NCBI RefSeq assembly: GCF_002127545.1
Contig: NZ_MUBK01000006.1
Span: 62,001-126,000, forward strand
DNA: 64,000 nucleotides
Direction of reading: 5' to 3'
DNA from: Xenorhabdus beddingii
GTDB taxonomy: Bacteria > Pseudomonadota > Gammaproteobacteria > Enterobacterales > Enterobacteriaceae
Shown here piece by piece: positions 43,145-54,700 of the stretch (its first letter is position 1; every line of letters starts with the position of its first letter). Below the pieces are notes generated by a model. That model was given only the letters and a program-made list of their open reading frames with translations. It was not told where the DNA came from and ran no database searches. A program made the position numbers and the translations under genes.

Positions 43145-43198
43145 CTCGCGCGGCTAATGAGAGTCCTTAAGGGAATAAGCACTGTCATTAGTCGTGAG
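43145..43198 (+). promoter_or_regulatory. pnp leader hairpin (likely RNase III site)
   Basis: The arm GGCTAATGA (43152-43160) pairs with TCATTAGTC (43185-43193), extended outward by CTC/GAG-type pairs, in the untranslated leader about 75 bases before the pnp start. In E. coli RNase III cleaves an equivalent leader stem, and PNPase then represses its own synthesis. The region may also correspond to the SraG/PsrO small RNA locus, which I cannot verify. Confidence 0.65.
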
Positions 43199-43270
43199 GG
43201 TGTAGCAAGAAGAGAATCTCTATGTTGCTGAGTGTTAAAAATCGGCAACACTAAACAAAGGAAAATTATT

Positions 43271-45409
43271 TTGCTGAATCCGATTGTTCGTAAATTCCAG
43301 TATGGTCAACACACTGTGACCATCGAAACCGGCATGATGGCTCGTCAGGCGACGGCAGCCGTTATGGTAAATATGGATGACACAGCGGTATTTGTTACTG
43401 TTGTTGGTCAGAAAAAAATGAAAGCAGGTCAGGATTTCTTCCCCCTGACCGTAAATTATCAAGAGCGTACTTATGCTGCGGGTCGCATTCCGGGAAGTTT
43501 CTTCCGTCGTGAAGGTCGTCCGGGAGAAGGTGAAACCCTCGTAGCCCGTCTGATTGACCGCCCTCTGCGTCCCCTGTTCCCGGAAGGTTTCCTGAACGAA
43601 GTTCAAATCATCGCGACAGTGGTTTCTGTTAACCCACAGATTAACCCTGATATCGTTGCTATGATTGGTGCCTCTGCGGCATTGGCGCTGTCTGGCATTC
43701 CGTTCAATGGCCCGATTGGTGCTGCCCGCGTTGGTTACATCAACGATCAGTATGTACTGAACCCAACCAGCGATGAACTGAAAAACAGTCGTCTGGATCT
43801 GGTGGTTGCAGGTACCGAAGGTGCCGTATTGATGGTGGAATCCGAAGCGGAACTGCTGACCGAAGAACAAATGTTGGGTGCGGTGGTATTTGGTCACGAG
43901 CAGCAGCAGATCGTCATTGAGAACATCAATGCCCTGGCCGCTGAAACAGGCAAAGAAAAATGGGATTGGGCTCCAGAGTCTGTTAACCAGCCACTGCATG
44001 AGCGTGTTGCTGAACTGGCTGAAAGCCGTTTGGGTGATGCCTACCGTATTACTGAGAAACAAGAGCGTTACGCTCAGGTCAATACCATCAAAGAAGAAGT
44101 TTCTGCGATCATTCTGGCAGAATCTGCGGAAAAAGGTATTGAACTGGATGAGAGCGAAGTTCTTGACGTGCTGTCCGTTCTGGAGAAAAACGTCGTTCGT
44201 GGCCGTGTCCTGCGTGGTGAACCCCGCATTGATGGTCGTGAAAAAGACATGGTTCGTGCTCTGGATGTCCGCACTGGCGTACTGCCACGTACCCACGGCT
44301 CCTCTCTGTTCACCCGTGGTGAAACTCAGGCACTGGTTGCGGCAACTCTGGGTACAGAGCGTGATGCGCAAGTCATTGATGAACTGATGGGTGAGCGTAC
44401 AGACCGCTTCCTGTTCCACTACAACTTCCCTCCATACTCTGTTGGTGAAACAGGCATGGTCGGCTCACCAAAACGCCGTGAGATTGGCCATGGTCGTCTG
44501 GCAAAACGTGGTGTGTTGGCTGTTATGCCAAGCATCAACGAGTTCCCGTATACCGTTCGCGTTGTGTCTGAAATCACTGAATCCAACGGTTCCTCTTCTA
44601 TGGCTTCCGTTTGTGGTGCATCTCTGGCACTGATGGATGCCGGTGTGCCGATTAAGGCAGCCGTTGCGGGTATCGCGATGGGACTGGTGAAAGAAGGGGA
44701 TAACTTTGTTGTTCTGTCTGACATTCTGGGTGATGAAGATCATCTGGGCGACATGGACTTCAAAGTTGCAGGTAGCCGTGATGGTATCAGTGCATTGCAG
44801 ATGGACATCAAAATTGAAGGTATTACCCGTGAAATCATGCAGGTTGCCCTGAATCAGGCAAAAGGTGCCCGTTTGCACATTCTTAATGTGATGGAACAGG
44901 CAATCCAAAGCCCACGCAGCGATATCTCTCAATTTGCACCACGCATCCATACCATCAGAATTAATCCGGACAAGATCAAGGATGTGATTGGTAAAGGTGG
45001 TTCGGTGATCCGCGCATTGACAGAAGAAACGGGCACCACCATTGAAATTGAAGACGATGGTACTGTGAAGATTGCAGCCACTGATGGTGATAAAGCACGT
45101 CACGCCATTAGACGTATTGAAGAAATCACGGCTGAAGTTGAAGTCGGTCGCATCTATGCGGGTAAAGTGACCCGTATCGTTGATTTTGGTGCATTTGTTG
45201 CTATCGGCGGTGGTAAAGAAGGGCTGGTACACATTTCTCAAATCGCGGATAAACGTGTAGAGAAAGTCACCGATTATCTGCAATTAGGCCAGGAAGTCCC
45301 TGTTAAAGTCTTGGAAATTGACCGTCAGGGCCGTATCCGTCTTAGCATGAAAGAAGCGGTCACTGTGACCGATGAAGCACCTAAGGCACCAGAGTCATCT
45401 GTAGAATAA
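43271..45409 (+). CDS. pnp: Polynucleotide phosphorylase
   Basis: 712 residues from the TTG at 43271, chosen because [16 protein letters not shown] matches the E. coli protein, which also uses TTG; AAAGGA precedes it. Two RNase PH domains (about 1-220 and 310-545, the second with the catalytic DxxxxD region [16 protein letters not shown]), KH (about 550-615, [16 protein letters not shown]) and S1 (about 620-690). A 3'-5' exoribonuclease and degradosome component. Autoregulated through its leader. A weak GC hairpin follows at 45420-45452. Confidence 0.97.
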   Translation: MLNPIVRKFQYGQHTVTIETGMMARQATAAVMVNMDDTAVFVTVVGQKKMKAGQDFFPLTVNYQERTYAAGRIPGSFFRREGRPGEGETLVARLIDRPLRPLFPEGFLNEVQIIATVVSVNPQINPDIVAMIGASAALALSGIPFNGPIGAARVGYINDQYVLNPTSDELKNSRLDLVVAGTEGAVLMVESEAELLTEEQMLGAVVFGHEQQQIVIENINALAAETGKEKWDWAPESVNQPLHERVAELAESRLGDAYRITEKQERYAQVNTIKEEVSAIILAESAEKGIELDESEVLDVLSVLEKNVVRGRVLRGEPRIDGREKDMVRALDVRTGVLPRTHGSSLFTRGETQALVAATLGTERDAQVIDELMGERTDRFLFHYNFPPYSVGETGMVGSPKRREIGHGRLAKRGVLAVMPSINEFPYTVRVVSEITESNGSSSMASVCGASLALMDAGVPIKAAVAGIAMGLVKEGDNFVVLSDILGDEDHLGDMDFKVAGSRDGISALQMDIKIEGITREIMQVALNQAKGARLHILNVMEQAIQSPRSDISQFAPRIHTIRINPDKIKDVIGKGGSVIRALTEETGTTIEIEDDGTVKIAATDGDKARHAIRRIEEITAEVEVGRIYAGKVTRIVDFGAFVAIGGGKEGLVHISQIADKRVEKVTDYLQLGQEVPVKVLEIDRQGRIRLSMKEAVTVTDEAPKAPESSVE

Positions 45410-45419
45410 ATTTGACGTA

Positions 45420-45452
45420 AAGAGCGGCGTCCTGTAAAAAGGGCGCCGTTTA
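45420..45452 (+). terminator. Hairpin after pnp
   Basis: Arms GCGGCGTCCT and AGGGCGCCGT around an A-rich loop, followed by TT. Weak U-tract, so probably partial readthrough into nlpI. Confidence 0.65.
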
Positions 45453-45598
45453 TCCCTAATTATATTTCGAATTGCAGTTAATAAATCTACGGCTCGAAAA
45501 ATGAAGGGAAAAGTCAGTTTTGGGCAGGATGCCTGAAATATACAATGTGGGTGGAGTAACAGGGCATTCTGATTAATGTCTGACTTCGGGAGTGGGAA

Positions 45599-46483
45599 AT
45601 GAATTCTTTTCTGCGCTGGTGTTATGTTGCAGCTATTTTTCTCCTGGTGGGATGTGGCAGCACGGGATGGCGTAAAAATGAAGTTATTGCGATTCCATTA
45701 CAACCGACATTGCAACAAGAGGTTATTCTGGCTCGCATGGAACAAATACTTGCGAGTCGGTCACTTACGGAAGATGAGTACGCACAGCTTTTATATGAGC
45801 GTGGTGTGCTGTATGATAGCCTAGGACTGAGAGCATTAGCGCAGAATGATTTTTCAGTAGCTTTGTCTATCCGTCCTGATATTCCTGAAATTTTTAATTA
45901 TCTAGGAATTTATTTTACGCAGGCAGGCAATTTTGATTCTGCCTATGAAGCGTTTGATTCTGTTTTAGAGCTTGATCCAATTTACAACTACGCGCGAATG
46001 AATCGCGGCATTGCACTGTATTACGGTGGCCGCTATCGATTGGCGCAGGATGATCTGCAGGCGTTTTATCAAGACGATCCAAATGATCCCTTCCGTTCGT
46101 TGTGGTTGTACCTTGTGGAAACGAAAATCGATCCTAAGGTTGCAATGATTAATTTGTCGTACCATTTTGACAAAGCGAACCGGGGGCTATGGGGCTGGAA
46201 TATCGTTGAATTCTATTTGGGCAAAATCAGTGAGAAAACATTGATGGAGCGCTTACAACAGAATTCGGCGGATAACACTTCGCTCGCTGAGCATCTCAGT
46301 GAAACTGACTTCTATTTAGGTAAACATTACCTAAGTCTGGGGGATGAGGATAACGCAGCTGCGTTATTCAAGCTGACGGTAGCTAACAATGCACATAACT
46401 TTGTTGAGCACCGCTACGCATTGTTGGAATTGGCGCTACTAGGCCAAAGACAAGATGATTTATCGGAATCGAACCAACAATAG
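45599..46483 (+). CDS. nlpI: Lipoprotein NlpI (TPR adaptor)
   Basis: 294 residues, as in E. coli NlpI. The lipobox LVGC places the lipidated Cys at residue 19; the following GS favours outer-membrane sorting. Tetratricopeptide repeats cover about residues 60-200 (for example [20 protein letters not shown] and [20 protein letters not shown]). NlpI is an adaptor for the protease Prc and for murein hydrolases such as MepS, and it scaffolds peptidoglycan enzymes. Same position between pnp and deaD as in E. coli. Confidence 0.96.
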   Translation: MNSFLRWCYVAAIFLLVGCGSTGWRKNEVIAIPLQPTLQQEVILARMEQILASRSLTEDEYAQLLYERGVLYDSLGLRALAQNDFSVALSIRPDIPEIFNYLGIYFTQAGNFDSAYEAFDSVLELDPIYNYARMNRGIALYYGGRYRLAQDDLQAFYQDDPNDPFRSLWLYLVETKIDPKVAMINLSYHFDKANRGLWGWNIVEFYLGKISEKTLMERLQQNSADNTSLAEHLSETDFYLGKHYLSLGDEDNAAALFKLTVANNAHNFVEHRYALLELALLGQRQDDLSESNQQ

Positions 46484-46583
46484 CTGACGAACATTTTCAC
46501 GACAGATTTTTAAGTCCACATCTTGCGAGGTGGGGGCTTGTTTGTTCGTTTAATAACATAATTTGAGCCAGTTCACATTTTAA

Positions 46584-46664
46584 ATGAAAATGACAGAAAT
46601 TCTTTTCACTGTGTTATGTAGACTGGCCGCCACGATTAATGAGGCACCATTACATGACCACTGA
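46584..46664 (+). CDS. yrbN: YrbN small peptide upstream of deaD
   Basis: A 26-residue [23 protein letters not shown] followed by APLHDH, the same length as E. coli YrbN and in the same place. By memory it shares the pattern MK...LCRLAA.INEA. Its last 11 bases overlap the deaD start codon (46654), suggesting translational coupling of deaD to this leader peptide. Too short for standard ORF calling. A confirming test would be ribosome profiling or comparison with E. coli yrbN. Confidence 0.75.
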   Translation: MKMTEILFTVLCRLAATINEAPLHDH

Positions 46665-48606
46665 GACTGAAATCTCTTTTGCTGATTTAGGTTTATCGGC
46701 ACCTATTCTTTCTGCACTGGGAGACCTGGGCTATGAGAAGCCTTCTCCTATTCAACAACAATGTATTCCCCATTTGCTGAATGGTAGTGACGTGCTGGGC
46801 ATGGCACAGACGGGTAGCGGTAAAACCGCAGCATTCAGCTTACCTTTACTCAATAACATTGATGCTGAACTTAAAGCTCCACAGATCCTTGTGTTAGCAC
46901 CAACCCGTGAACTGGCGGTACAGGTTGCTGAAGCGTGTTCAGATTTCTCCAAGCATATGCGCAATGTAAATGTTGTTGCGCTTTACGGTGGACAACGTTA
47001 CGACGTCCAATTACGTGCCCTGCGTCAGGGACCACAAGTTGTAGTGGGAACACCGGGCCGTCTGCTGGACCATCTGAAACGCGGAACTTTGGATTTGTCC
47101 AACCTGAAAGGTTTGGTACTGGATGAAGCCGACGAAATGTTACGTATGGGCTTCATCGAAGATGTTGAAAACATCATGAGCCAGATCCCGGCTGAACATC
47201 AAACCGCACTGTTTTCAGCAACGATGCCTGAAGCGATTCGTCGTATTACCCGTCGCTTCATGAATAACCCACAAGAAGTCCGCATTCAGAGCAGCGTAAC
47301 AAACCGTCCTGACATCAGCCAGAGCTACTGGTCTGTGTACGGCGTGCGCAAAAATGAAGCGCTGGTACGCTTCCTTGAAGCAGAAGATTTTGATGCTGCG
47401 ATTATTTTCGTGCGTACCAAGAATGCAACGCTGGAAGTGGCAGAGACTCTGGAGCGCAATGGCTACAACTCTGCGGCACTGAATGGTGATATGAATCAGT
47501 CTCTGCGTGAGCAGACTCTTGAGCGCCTGAAAGATGGCCGCTTGGACATTCTGATTGCGACCGATGTTGCCGCCCGTGGCTTGGATGTTGAGCGCATCAG
47601 CCTGGTCGTTAACTATGACATCCCAATGGATGCCGAGTCCTATGTACACCGTATCGGTCGTACTGGCCGTGCAGGACGTGCGGGTCGTGCCTTGTTGTTT
47701 GTTGAAAACCGCGAGCGTCGCCTGTTGCGTAACGTTGAACGCACCATGAAACTGGCAATCCCAGAAGTTGAACTGCCGAATGCAGAGCTTCTGAGCCAGC
47801 GTCGTCTGGAGAAATTCGCGGCTAATGTTCAGCAACAATTGGAAAGTAGTGACCTGGATCAATACCGTTCACTGCTGTCTAAACTGGGTACCGGCGATGA
47901 GCTGGATATGGAAACACTGGCATCAGCCCTGCTGAAAATGGCACAGGGTGAACGTCCTCTTATTCTGCCACCTGATCCAGTACGCCGCCCACGCCGTGAA
48001 TTCAACGATCGTGATGATCGTCGTCGTAACGGCAACAGCACCAGCAATAGTAATGGCTTTGGTGATCGTGACAGAGGTGATCGGGGTGATCGTCCTCGTC
48101 GTGAACGCCGCGATGTGGGTGACATGGAACTGTATCGCATTGAAGTAGGTCGTGATGATGGTGTTGAAGTTCGCCACATCGTGGGTGCTATCGCGAATGA
48201 AGGTGATATCAGCAGCCGTTACATCGGTAATATCAAGCTGTTTGCAACTCACTCTACCATTGAATTGCCAAAAGGGATGCCAGGAGAGTTACTGTCTCAC
48301 TTTACTCGTACCCGTATCCTGAACAAACCTCTGAACATGCAATTGATGGGTGATGCACAGCCATTTGAACGCCGCGAGCGTCGTGGTGGTGGCCGCAATG
48401 GTAACGGCGGTAGCGCTGGCAATGGCGGTAACGGCGGCAATGGCTCACGTCGTGATCGTGATGGTTCGAGCAATAACGGTGGTGGCCGTCGTTTTAGCAG
48501 CGAACGTCGTGGTGGTGAGCGTGGTTCTTTCCGCGGTCGCAGCAACGATGATTTCAATGGTGGCGCTCCACGTCGTCGCCCAAGCAACAGCACCAGCAAC
48601 GCATAA
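46654..48606 (+). CDS. deaD: Cold-shock DEAD-box RNA helicase DeaD/CsdA
   Basis: 650 residues from the ATG at 46654 ([19 protein letters not shown]); an in-frame upstream ATG at 46639 is less likely. DEAD motifs: Q motif (about 25-33), [18 protein letters not shown] (about 156-159), [15 protein letters not shown] dimerisation region and an RNA-binding RBD (about 480-555) are followed by an RGG- and Asn/Gly-rich basic tail. It helps 50S assembly and mRNA decay at low temperature. It overlaps yrbN. A terminator follows at 48746-48785. Confidence 0.97.
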   Translation: MTTETEISFADLGLSAPILSALGDLGYEKPSPIQQQCIPHLLNGSDVLGMAQTGSGKTAAFSLPLLNNIDAELKAPQILVLAPTRELAVQVAEACSDFSKHMRNVNVVALYGGQRYDVQLRALRQGPQVVVGTPGRLLDHLKRGTLDLSNLKGLVLDEADEMLRMGFIEDVENIMSQIPAEHQTALFSATMPEAIRRITRRFMNNPQEVRIQSSVTNRPDISQSYWSVYGVRKNEALVRFLEAEDFDAAIIFVRTKNATLEVAETLERNGYNSAALNGDMNQSLREQTLERLKDGRLDILIATDVAARGLDVERISLVVNYDIPMDAESYVHRIGRTGRAGRAGRALLFVENRERRLLRNVERTMKLAIPEVELPNAELLSQRRLEKFAANVQQQLESSDLDQYRSLLSKLGTGDELDMETLASALLKMAQGERPLILPPDPVRRPRREFNDRDDRRRNGNSTSNSNGFGDRDRGDRGDRPRRERRDVGDMELYRIEVGRDDGVEVRHIVGAIANEGDISSRYIGNIKLFATHSTIELPKGMPGELLSHFTRTRILNKPLNMQLMGDAQPFERRERRGGGRNGNGGSAGNGGNGGNGSRRDRDGSSNNGGGRRFSSERRGGERGSFRGRSNDDFNGGAPRRRPSNSTSNA

Positions 48607-48660
48607 GCAACACGTTAACCGCCTTGCTTGATTGGCGGTTAAACGTTGCATTGCATTGCA

Positions 48661-48711
48661 ATGTATTGAAAAGCAATGTATTGAAAAATGTATTGCAAAA
48701 TGTATTGCAAA
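48661..48711. repeat. Iterated 12-15 bp repeats downstream of deaD
   Basis: Four consecutive copies of ATGTATTG(A/C)AAA (starting at 48661, 48676, 48688 and 48700), preceded by a TTGCATTGCATTGCA stretch. Located between the deaD stop and its terminator, so it is transcribed in the 3' UTR. Confidence 0.8.
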
Positions 48712-48745
48712 TAGTGCAGCCAATAGCGCGATGATGCATTAAATA

Positions 48746-48785
48746 AGACCCTTTCTCTTAACGGAGAAAGGGTCTATTTTTATTT
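48746..48785 (+). terminator. deaD terminator
   Basis: Arms AGACCCTTTCTC and GAGAAAGGGTCT around a 5-base loop, followed by ATTTTTATTT. Probably the end of the nlpI-yrbN-deaD transcript. Confidence 0.88.
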
Positions 48786-48832
48786 GCGTCATAGCGCTAT
48801 GTCATAGCGTGTCATAGTACTTCACATGAAAT

Positions 48833-48988
48833 TTATTTTATGCTGGTATGCTTGGAAATACGTTTGCTCAGTTCACCCTTGGCCTCAATATCTGAAAGTA
48901 AGCGCTCACCTTGATGAGTCACCACTTTTCTTAACCTGCCATTGAAACCAGAATGAACGACTTCCTGCAAAATGCGCTCTTCTACCAT
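48833..48988 (-). CDS. Small hypothetical protein
   Basis: 51 residues from the ATG at 48988 (MVEERILQEVVHSGFNGRLR, ending KRISKHTSIK); the open frame runs 13 codons further to a TTG, but the sequence GGGAGGA lies eight bases before this ATG, an excellent ribosome site. Charged, no signal or membrane segment, with a likely helix near the N-terminus and a basic tail. I do not recognise the family. It lies 160 bp downstream of btsR in the same orientation and may be read from that operon. Confidence 0.55.
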   Translation of the reverse strand: MVEERILQEVVHSGFNGRLRKVVTHQGERLLSDIEAKGELSKRISKHTSIK

Positions 48989-49151
48989 ACTCAGTCCTCC
49001 CTCACTTTGGTCTAATGGATGAACCAATACCCGGTGTTTACATTCAAAAAGCTGCTTAATTCCTTTCAGAAAACCCTGTCTCTTGAGCAGCCAAGAGAAT
49101 TTCCTTTGTTTAGTTGTCCATAAAATGGCGAAATAATGCCTTAAAGGGTGA

Positions 49152-49871
49152 TTAATTTAACCCCAATTCTTCTTTAAGGGGCTTCAAATAACGACGGCTA
49201 ACGGGAATACGTTCATCATTACTCAGAACCAATTCCGCTTGTCCATTTTCGCCGAAAACAATTTCCCGCAATTGAGTCATATTAACCAGATACTGACGAT
49301 GACAGCGGGTCAAAGAGGTACGGGTTTCCAGAGTGCGCAGCGTTAGCTCAGTAAAACCTTCCTGACCATTGGCATTCATAACATACACACCGCTCAAGCG
49401 AGAAGTGACATACAGAACATCATCCAACGGCATGAGCCATATCCGGCTATACCCTGTACAAGGGATATATTTCAATTGTTCATCTTCGCGTTGCAGATCC
49501 GCCAGATTTTGCTTTTGATAGCCAGAACGTAAGCGTTGCAAGGTTTTGCTCAGGCGCTCTTTTTCCAGTGGCTTTAATAAATAATCGAAAGCATGTTCTT
49601 CAAAGGCTTGCACGGCATATTCATCAAACGCAGTTAAAAAAACAATATAAGGACGATGCTCAGGATCGAGCATGCCTACCATTTCCAGTCCGGTAATGCG
49701 AGGCATTTGAATATCGAGGAAAACCACGTCCGGTTTCAGGCGATGAATGGCACCAATCGCTTCCACGGCGTTGGCACATTCACCGATGATTTGAATATCG
49801 GTTTCCTCTTCCAGCAGACAACGCAAATTCTCACGCGCCAGGGGTTCATCATCAACAATCAATATGTTCAT
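49152..49871 (-). CDS. btsR: LytTR response regulator BtsR (YehT)
   Basis: 239 residues matching E. coli BtsR. Receiver domain about 1-118, with phospho-acceptor Asp53 in [10 protein letters not shown], acidic pocket VDDEP and the K in LLKPLEKER. LytTR DNA-binding domain about 135-238 ([33 protein letters not shown]). With BtsS it responds to extracellular pyruvate; in E. coli it activates the pyruvate transporter gene btsT, which is not in this window. It starts two bases after btsS, so the pair is an operon. Confidence 0.95.
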   Translation of the reverse strand: MNILIVDDEPLARENLRCLLEEETDIQIIGECANAVEAIGAIHRLKPDVVFLDIQMPRITGLEMVGMLDPEHRPYIVFLTAFDEYAVQAFEEHAFDYLLKPLEKERLSKTLQRLRSGYQKQNLADLQREDEQLKYIPCTGYSRIWLMPLDDVLYVTSRLSGVYVMNANGQEGFTELTLRTLETRTSLTRCHRQYLVNMTQLREIVFGENGQAELVLSNDERIPVSRRYLKPLKEELGLN

Positions 49872-49873
49872 AT

Positions 49874-51571
49874 TTATGCCGCTTTTTTAGCCTCTTTTTC
49901 CAAGGGTAAACATAAAATGACACGGGTAAATTCGTCTGGTTGGCAATCCACTTTTACACCATACGGTTTACCATAACGGAGCTGTAGACGTTTATCTACC
50001 AGACTCATCCCAAGTCCATCGCCGACGTGTTTGGGACAATAGAGACCGGCATTATCCTCAATCTCCACCAAGAGCAAATTGGCTTCTTGATGAGCCCTAA
50101 TCGTAATTTTTCCTGTATCAAGTAACTGTGATGTGCCATGTTTAATCGCATTTTCCACCATGGGTTGTAGGGAAAATGCAGGTAGTCTGGCATTGCGCAG
50201 GGAGTCAGGTATTTCTATCGCAATTTGCAAACGCTCACGGAAGCGAGCCTTTTCAATTTGTAAGTAAGCATTCACATGCTCTATCTCATTCTCCAGCGTG
50301 GCAATTTCTTCGGGACGTTTTAAATTCTTGCGGAAAAATGTCGAAAGATACTGCACAAGTTGGCTGGCCTGCTGGCTATCCCGGCGGATCACGGCTTGTA
50401 ATGTATTTAGGGCATTAAATAAAAAGTGAGGGTTCACTTGCGCGTGAAGTAGCTTAACTTCTGATTGCAGTAAAGATTGCTTATTTCGCTCATATTGTCC
50501 GGCAAGGATTTGGGCTGAGAGTAAGCTGGCAATTCCCTCACCCAAGGTACGATTGATGGAGCTGAATAAACGATTTTTGGCTTCGTAGAGTTTGATGGTC
50601 CCGATGACCTTCTGATTTTCTCCCCGTAAAGGGATCACCAGAGCAGAACCAAGTTTACAAATGGGACTCAGGGAACAGCAATAGGGGGTTTCATTCCCAT
50701 CGGCATACACGACTTCGTTATTTTCAATCGCACGGCGCGACTGTTCGGAAGCGATGGGGGTAGCGGGTAAATGATGATCAGAACCAATTCCAATAAAGGC
50801 CAGTAATTTTTCTCTGTCAGTGATGGCGACCGCGCCAATCTCCAGTTCCTGATAGATCACTTTTGCTACACGCATGCTGTTATCTTCATTAAACCCCTTG
50901 CGTAAAATCCCTTCTGTACAGACGGCAATTTTTAACGCCTGAGCAGAAAAAGCACTGGTGTATTTTTCAAAAATGGCACGCCTGTCCAATAAAATACGTA
51001 TAAACATCGCTGCGCCAATACTATTGGCGATGATCATGGGGGCGGCAATATTTTTAACCAGATTTAGCGATTCATTGAAAGGCTTGGCTAACAGCAGGAT
51101 AATGCCCATTTGGGCACATTCAGCAAAGAAAGTCACAATGGCCGCAGTCCAGGGGTTCAATAAGTTATTAATCTTTCCTCGTTTCATCAGATAAATATGC
51201 ACAAGGCCCCCCAGTATTCCTTCTATAATGGTCGATACCATACAACTGAAAGCCGTCATGCCACCGAGAGAATAACGGTGTAACCCGCCGGTGAATCCGA
51301 CCATTGCCCCTACGGTTGGCCCTCCGAGAAAACCACCAAGAACAGCACCAATCGCTCTGGTATTGGCAATTGAGTCATTCACATTCAACCCAAAATAGGT
51401 TCCCATAATGCAAAAGACGGAAAAAATGACATAACACATCATCTTATGTGGCAAACGGACAGTCACTTGCAGCAAGGGAATAAACAGGGGGGTTTTACTC
51501 AGCAGCCAGGCGATCACCAGATAGATACACATTTGCTGGAGTAATAACAAAACGAGATTAAATTCGTACAT
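49874..51571 (-). CDS. btsS: Pyruvate-sensing histidine kinase BtsS (YehU)
   Basis: 565 residues, strongly similar to E. coli BtsS (561) and distinct from the paralogue PyrS/YpdA. The N-terminal 5TM-LYT sensor domain (about 1-175, several membrane helices and the [18 protein letters not shown] loop) is followed by a GAF-like domain (about 215-350), a His_kinase domain with the phospho-accepting [14 protein letters not shown] motif (about 375-390), and an HATPase region (N box MVENAIKHG near 465). Inner membrane. btsS-btsR operon, followed by the small hypothetical gene. Confidence 0.95.
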   Translation of the reverse strand: MYEFNLVLLLLQQMCIYLVIAWLLSKTPLFIPLLQVTVRLPHKMMCYVIFSVFCIMGTYFGLNVNDSIANTRAIGAVLGGFLGGPTVGAMVGFTGGLHRYSLGGMTAFSCMVSTIIEGILGGLVHIYLMKRGKINNLLNPWTAAIVTFFAECAQMGIILLLAKPFNESLNLVKNIAAPMIIANSIGAAMFIRILLDRRAIFEKYTSAFSAQALKIAVCTEGILRKGFNEDNSMRVAKVIYQELEIGAVAITDREKLLAFIGIGSDHHLPATPIASEQSRRAIENNEVVYADGNETPYCCSLSPICKLGSALVIPLRGENQKVIGTIKLYEAKNRLFSSINRTLGEGIASLLSAQILAGQYERNKQSLLQSEVKLLHAQVNPHFLFNALNTLQAVIRRDSQQASQLVQYLSTFFRKNLKRPEEIATLENEIEHVNAYLQIEKARFRERLQIAIEIPDSLRNARLPAFSLQPMVENAIKHGTSQLLDTGKITIRAHQEANLLLVEIEDNAGLYCPKHVGDGLGMSLVDKRLQLRYGKPYGVKVDCQPDEFTRVILCLPLEKEAKKAA

Positions 51572-51676
51572 ATTTTTTCATTATGTGATTAATAGTAATT
51601 AATATATTTAAAGCGCCATTATCAAAGGTTGAATTTAGCGCCGTCAATAGTCGGTGGGTAGGATAATGTATTTGTC

Positions 51677-51714
51677 GGTATGAAAGTGTTAGAAAGGTAT
51701 GAAAGTGTTAGGCA
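51677..51714. repeat. 19-bp tandem duplication
   Basis: Two head-to-tail copies of a 19-bp unit beginning GGTATGAAAGTGTTAG, differing in the last three bases. It lies between btsS and the third inverse autotransporter, in the btsS upstream region. Confidence 0.8.
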
Positions 51715-51755
51715 TGGAAAGGATAATCCGCCCCGATGGGAGCGGATTGATGACA

Positions 51756-54700
51756 TTAATCTACACAGATCACGTAATCGTAGATCTTGTAATCGATAAC
51801 GTGTTCGAGTCCGGTGTCTATATTCACGCTATAATAGGTATCTTTACCCTTTCCATCTATCTCCGGACTTGAAGAGCGATAGGAGCGGCCTTTTGGCCAG
51901 CCGTACTCGGTATACATCGCATTGTCTGGATGGGCCAGGTAAAGGTTCTCCAATTGATCTTTTGTCGGTAATTTTTTACCTGCCACCTTACAAGACCATT
52001 CTGCACCTTTGGGAGCGCGAGCTGACCAGATTTCATTATGTTCAGTATATGGGTGTGGCTTTTTTATTGTACTTGGAATACCTAGCTCTGATTGCAATAC
52101 GGGTCGGTAAAAGACAGTACCATCGGCACTGGTGACCGTGTTAGGCATATGTCCCCAAAAATTAGCCTCAGGGATATCCGGACTGGTTACGACAGTAAAA
52201 ATCACATTCTGAATTTGTGGGGCAGCCGTTCCCTCCGCTGTGATGGAAAACAGCGTCTTTAAGCCCATCGCATTCGGGTCGGTTATGGTAATAGATAGCA
52301 TACCGTTATTATCCGTAATGCCTTGATATACATTTAATTTACCATTGAATAATGCAGTGGCTTTCTGAGGATCTCCGTGGCGATTCTGCGCACCGGTGGC
52401 TTCAATTCTGATCGCCACATTTCTGACCGGTTTCCCATGGTTCAGCGCTGTGATTTTGAGTGTGATAGCGTCGCCCTTTTTGACCTTATCGGCACTCAGT
52501 GTAGACGTGATATTATCAGCCAGCCCTCTGACTGTTCCCCCTTTCCCGCCATCGTGGGTATGGTTGCCTTGCTCGACACTCATGCTGGTATCAACGACTT
52601 GGGTATTCCCGATAAGGCCAAGTGCGTTTTGTGCCTGCACAGCAATCTCTTTCACTGTGCCGGCATCTGACTGTGTCAATATATAGTCTGGGATCTTGCC
52701 GGATTCGGTGATCGTATGGCCTTTGGTCACATCAGTACTGCCTTTATTACCCCATGCATAGCGGGATTTATCGGTTGTATCACCGTGATTGGCGTTAAAG
52801 GTATAAGTCGCACTCAACGTTTGCCCCATCTCTAATTTGCCCTTTAGGGTCAGATTTTTGACGAGCGGTATCGTTGCGTGTACGAAGAGAATGTCCACCG
52901 GTTTGACGATAATCCCATCCACTTCTGGCGTAATGTTTAATACTCCAACCTTTCCGCCAGCAGTCAGCAAGGATTCATAAATACCCGGCTGAGTCTCTTT
53001 CATTTTGGCGATCGCTGGATCGCTGTCTTCCCCACTTAAGCCACTGGAGACCAATTTGATATCAGAGGCAACTCCACTAATGGGGTTGCCCTCTTTATCT
53101 TTCAGGGTCAGTGTCAGAAGCGTTGTGGAGTGACCATCAGCCGGCATCTCTTTATCTTTTGCTGTAAAAGTCGAGTTATTGGCATTCACTTCTGCGGGGA
53201 GCACGTGTACCTGCATTTCTGCATGTTTGGAAGCGTTACCTTGCTCATCGTAAGCCACGGCTCCGACAGTGTAGGTATTGTTAGTATTGGTGCTGCCCTG
53301 TGTTTGATATTTCGGTAGGGTCAGCAGATAGTGTGTCCCACTTTGATGTTGAATTTTTCCACCATTGGCAAAAAGGTTTGTTGCTTCCCATTGAATATCT
53401 TTAAACCCATATTTGCTGTTAATGCTGATATGCAGTGGCTTGTTCTCACCCGCATGGCCGATAATCTGGTTATCCATGGCAAGAGAGATCACTTCACGTT
53501 TGCGGTATTCCAGAACAATCTGATTATTGCGCTCGATCAAATCATAGCGTCCGCCTTGCAGAGAACGCCGGAACGTCACGGTGTCCGGATCAATCTGCTT
53601 TGCCCACGGAGTGCCAATGGCATAATTCAGTTCCATATTGAACTGTGTTTCTCCGTTACCGGACATCTCTTGTTTGCGTTCAATACCGAAAGTCAGCAAG
53701 GGAACCGGAGTATAACTCACCCCGGCCGTCAACATGGAAGGGTTCCGGCTTCGGTGATCTTTATTGATTAACCCAACTTCATTTCCGAAGTATTGTTCAT
53801 ACATTAACTTACCACCCAGTTGTGGTATGGCCGGAGCATAACCCTGTATTCTCAGGTCGAACCCGTTGGCTGGGCGTTCATCATAATCAGTCAGAAGGCG
53901 GGACTCTTTCCAGTGACTTAAACGGAAGTAGCCGTTTGCACCCAATTTCAGATAATTACGGGCATATTCTGCACCGAGGCCAAATCGGGTGTTATCACCG
54001 GTGAAATCATGGTCAAGGAAGGCATTGTAGCCTAGCATCCAGCCATCAAAAAAATGACGTTGCCCCAGCCCGAAATTGGCGGTAGTGCGTTTATCAAGAC
54101 GGCGTAAACCAAACTGAGTAAAAACTATCTGGTGGCGGGTATCATACAGGGGCAACAGCATATCTAGCTGGCTGCCATTCAGGTTTCCACGGTTATTCAG
54201 ATTGGCTTGCACACGGACTGTACCGTAGCTTCCCAACCAATTTTTAATTTGCTGATTGGCCTCACTCATTACCAGATTGCTTAACTGGCTGGTGGCTCCA
54301 TTCTTAATATTATCAGTGGCTAATAGGTGACCAAGCTGAGAGGCAACCTCTGCCAGATGGCGAGAATTTTCATTTGCAGCCGCCGTTTTATCTAATGAAG
54401 TTTTATCTAATGAAGAATAGTTAAAAGGCAGAAATTTATTGTTTCGAGATTTAGGAACTTCAATTTCGCTACCGGCACCAAGTGCCATAAAAGATTTGTT
54501 AAAGGTACGTAATTGATTGATTTTTTGTAGATCAGAGACAGTTAAACCATAGCGTTTAGCGATGGTATTGATGGTTTCCCCTGATTTCAGGATATAAGTC
54601 TCTGTGGGTAGCGCCAATGGTTCATTTTGAAAAGTCGCCTGTGTTTTGGCAGTCGCGATAGCGGGAGCAAATGTGCCAGCAACTGGAAACACAAACTGAG

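Noticed and set aside
43235-44419. 394-codon minus-strand ORF over pnp
   Set aside because: It is an antisense shadow of pnp, with high Cys, Phe, Thr and Asn content and no ribosome site.
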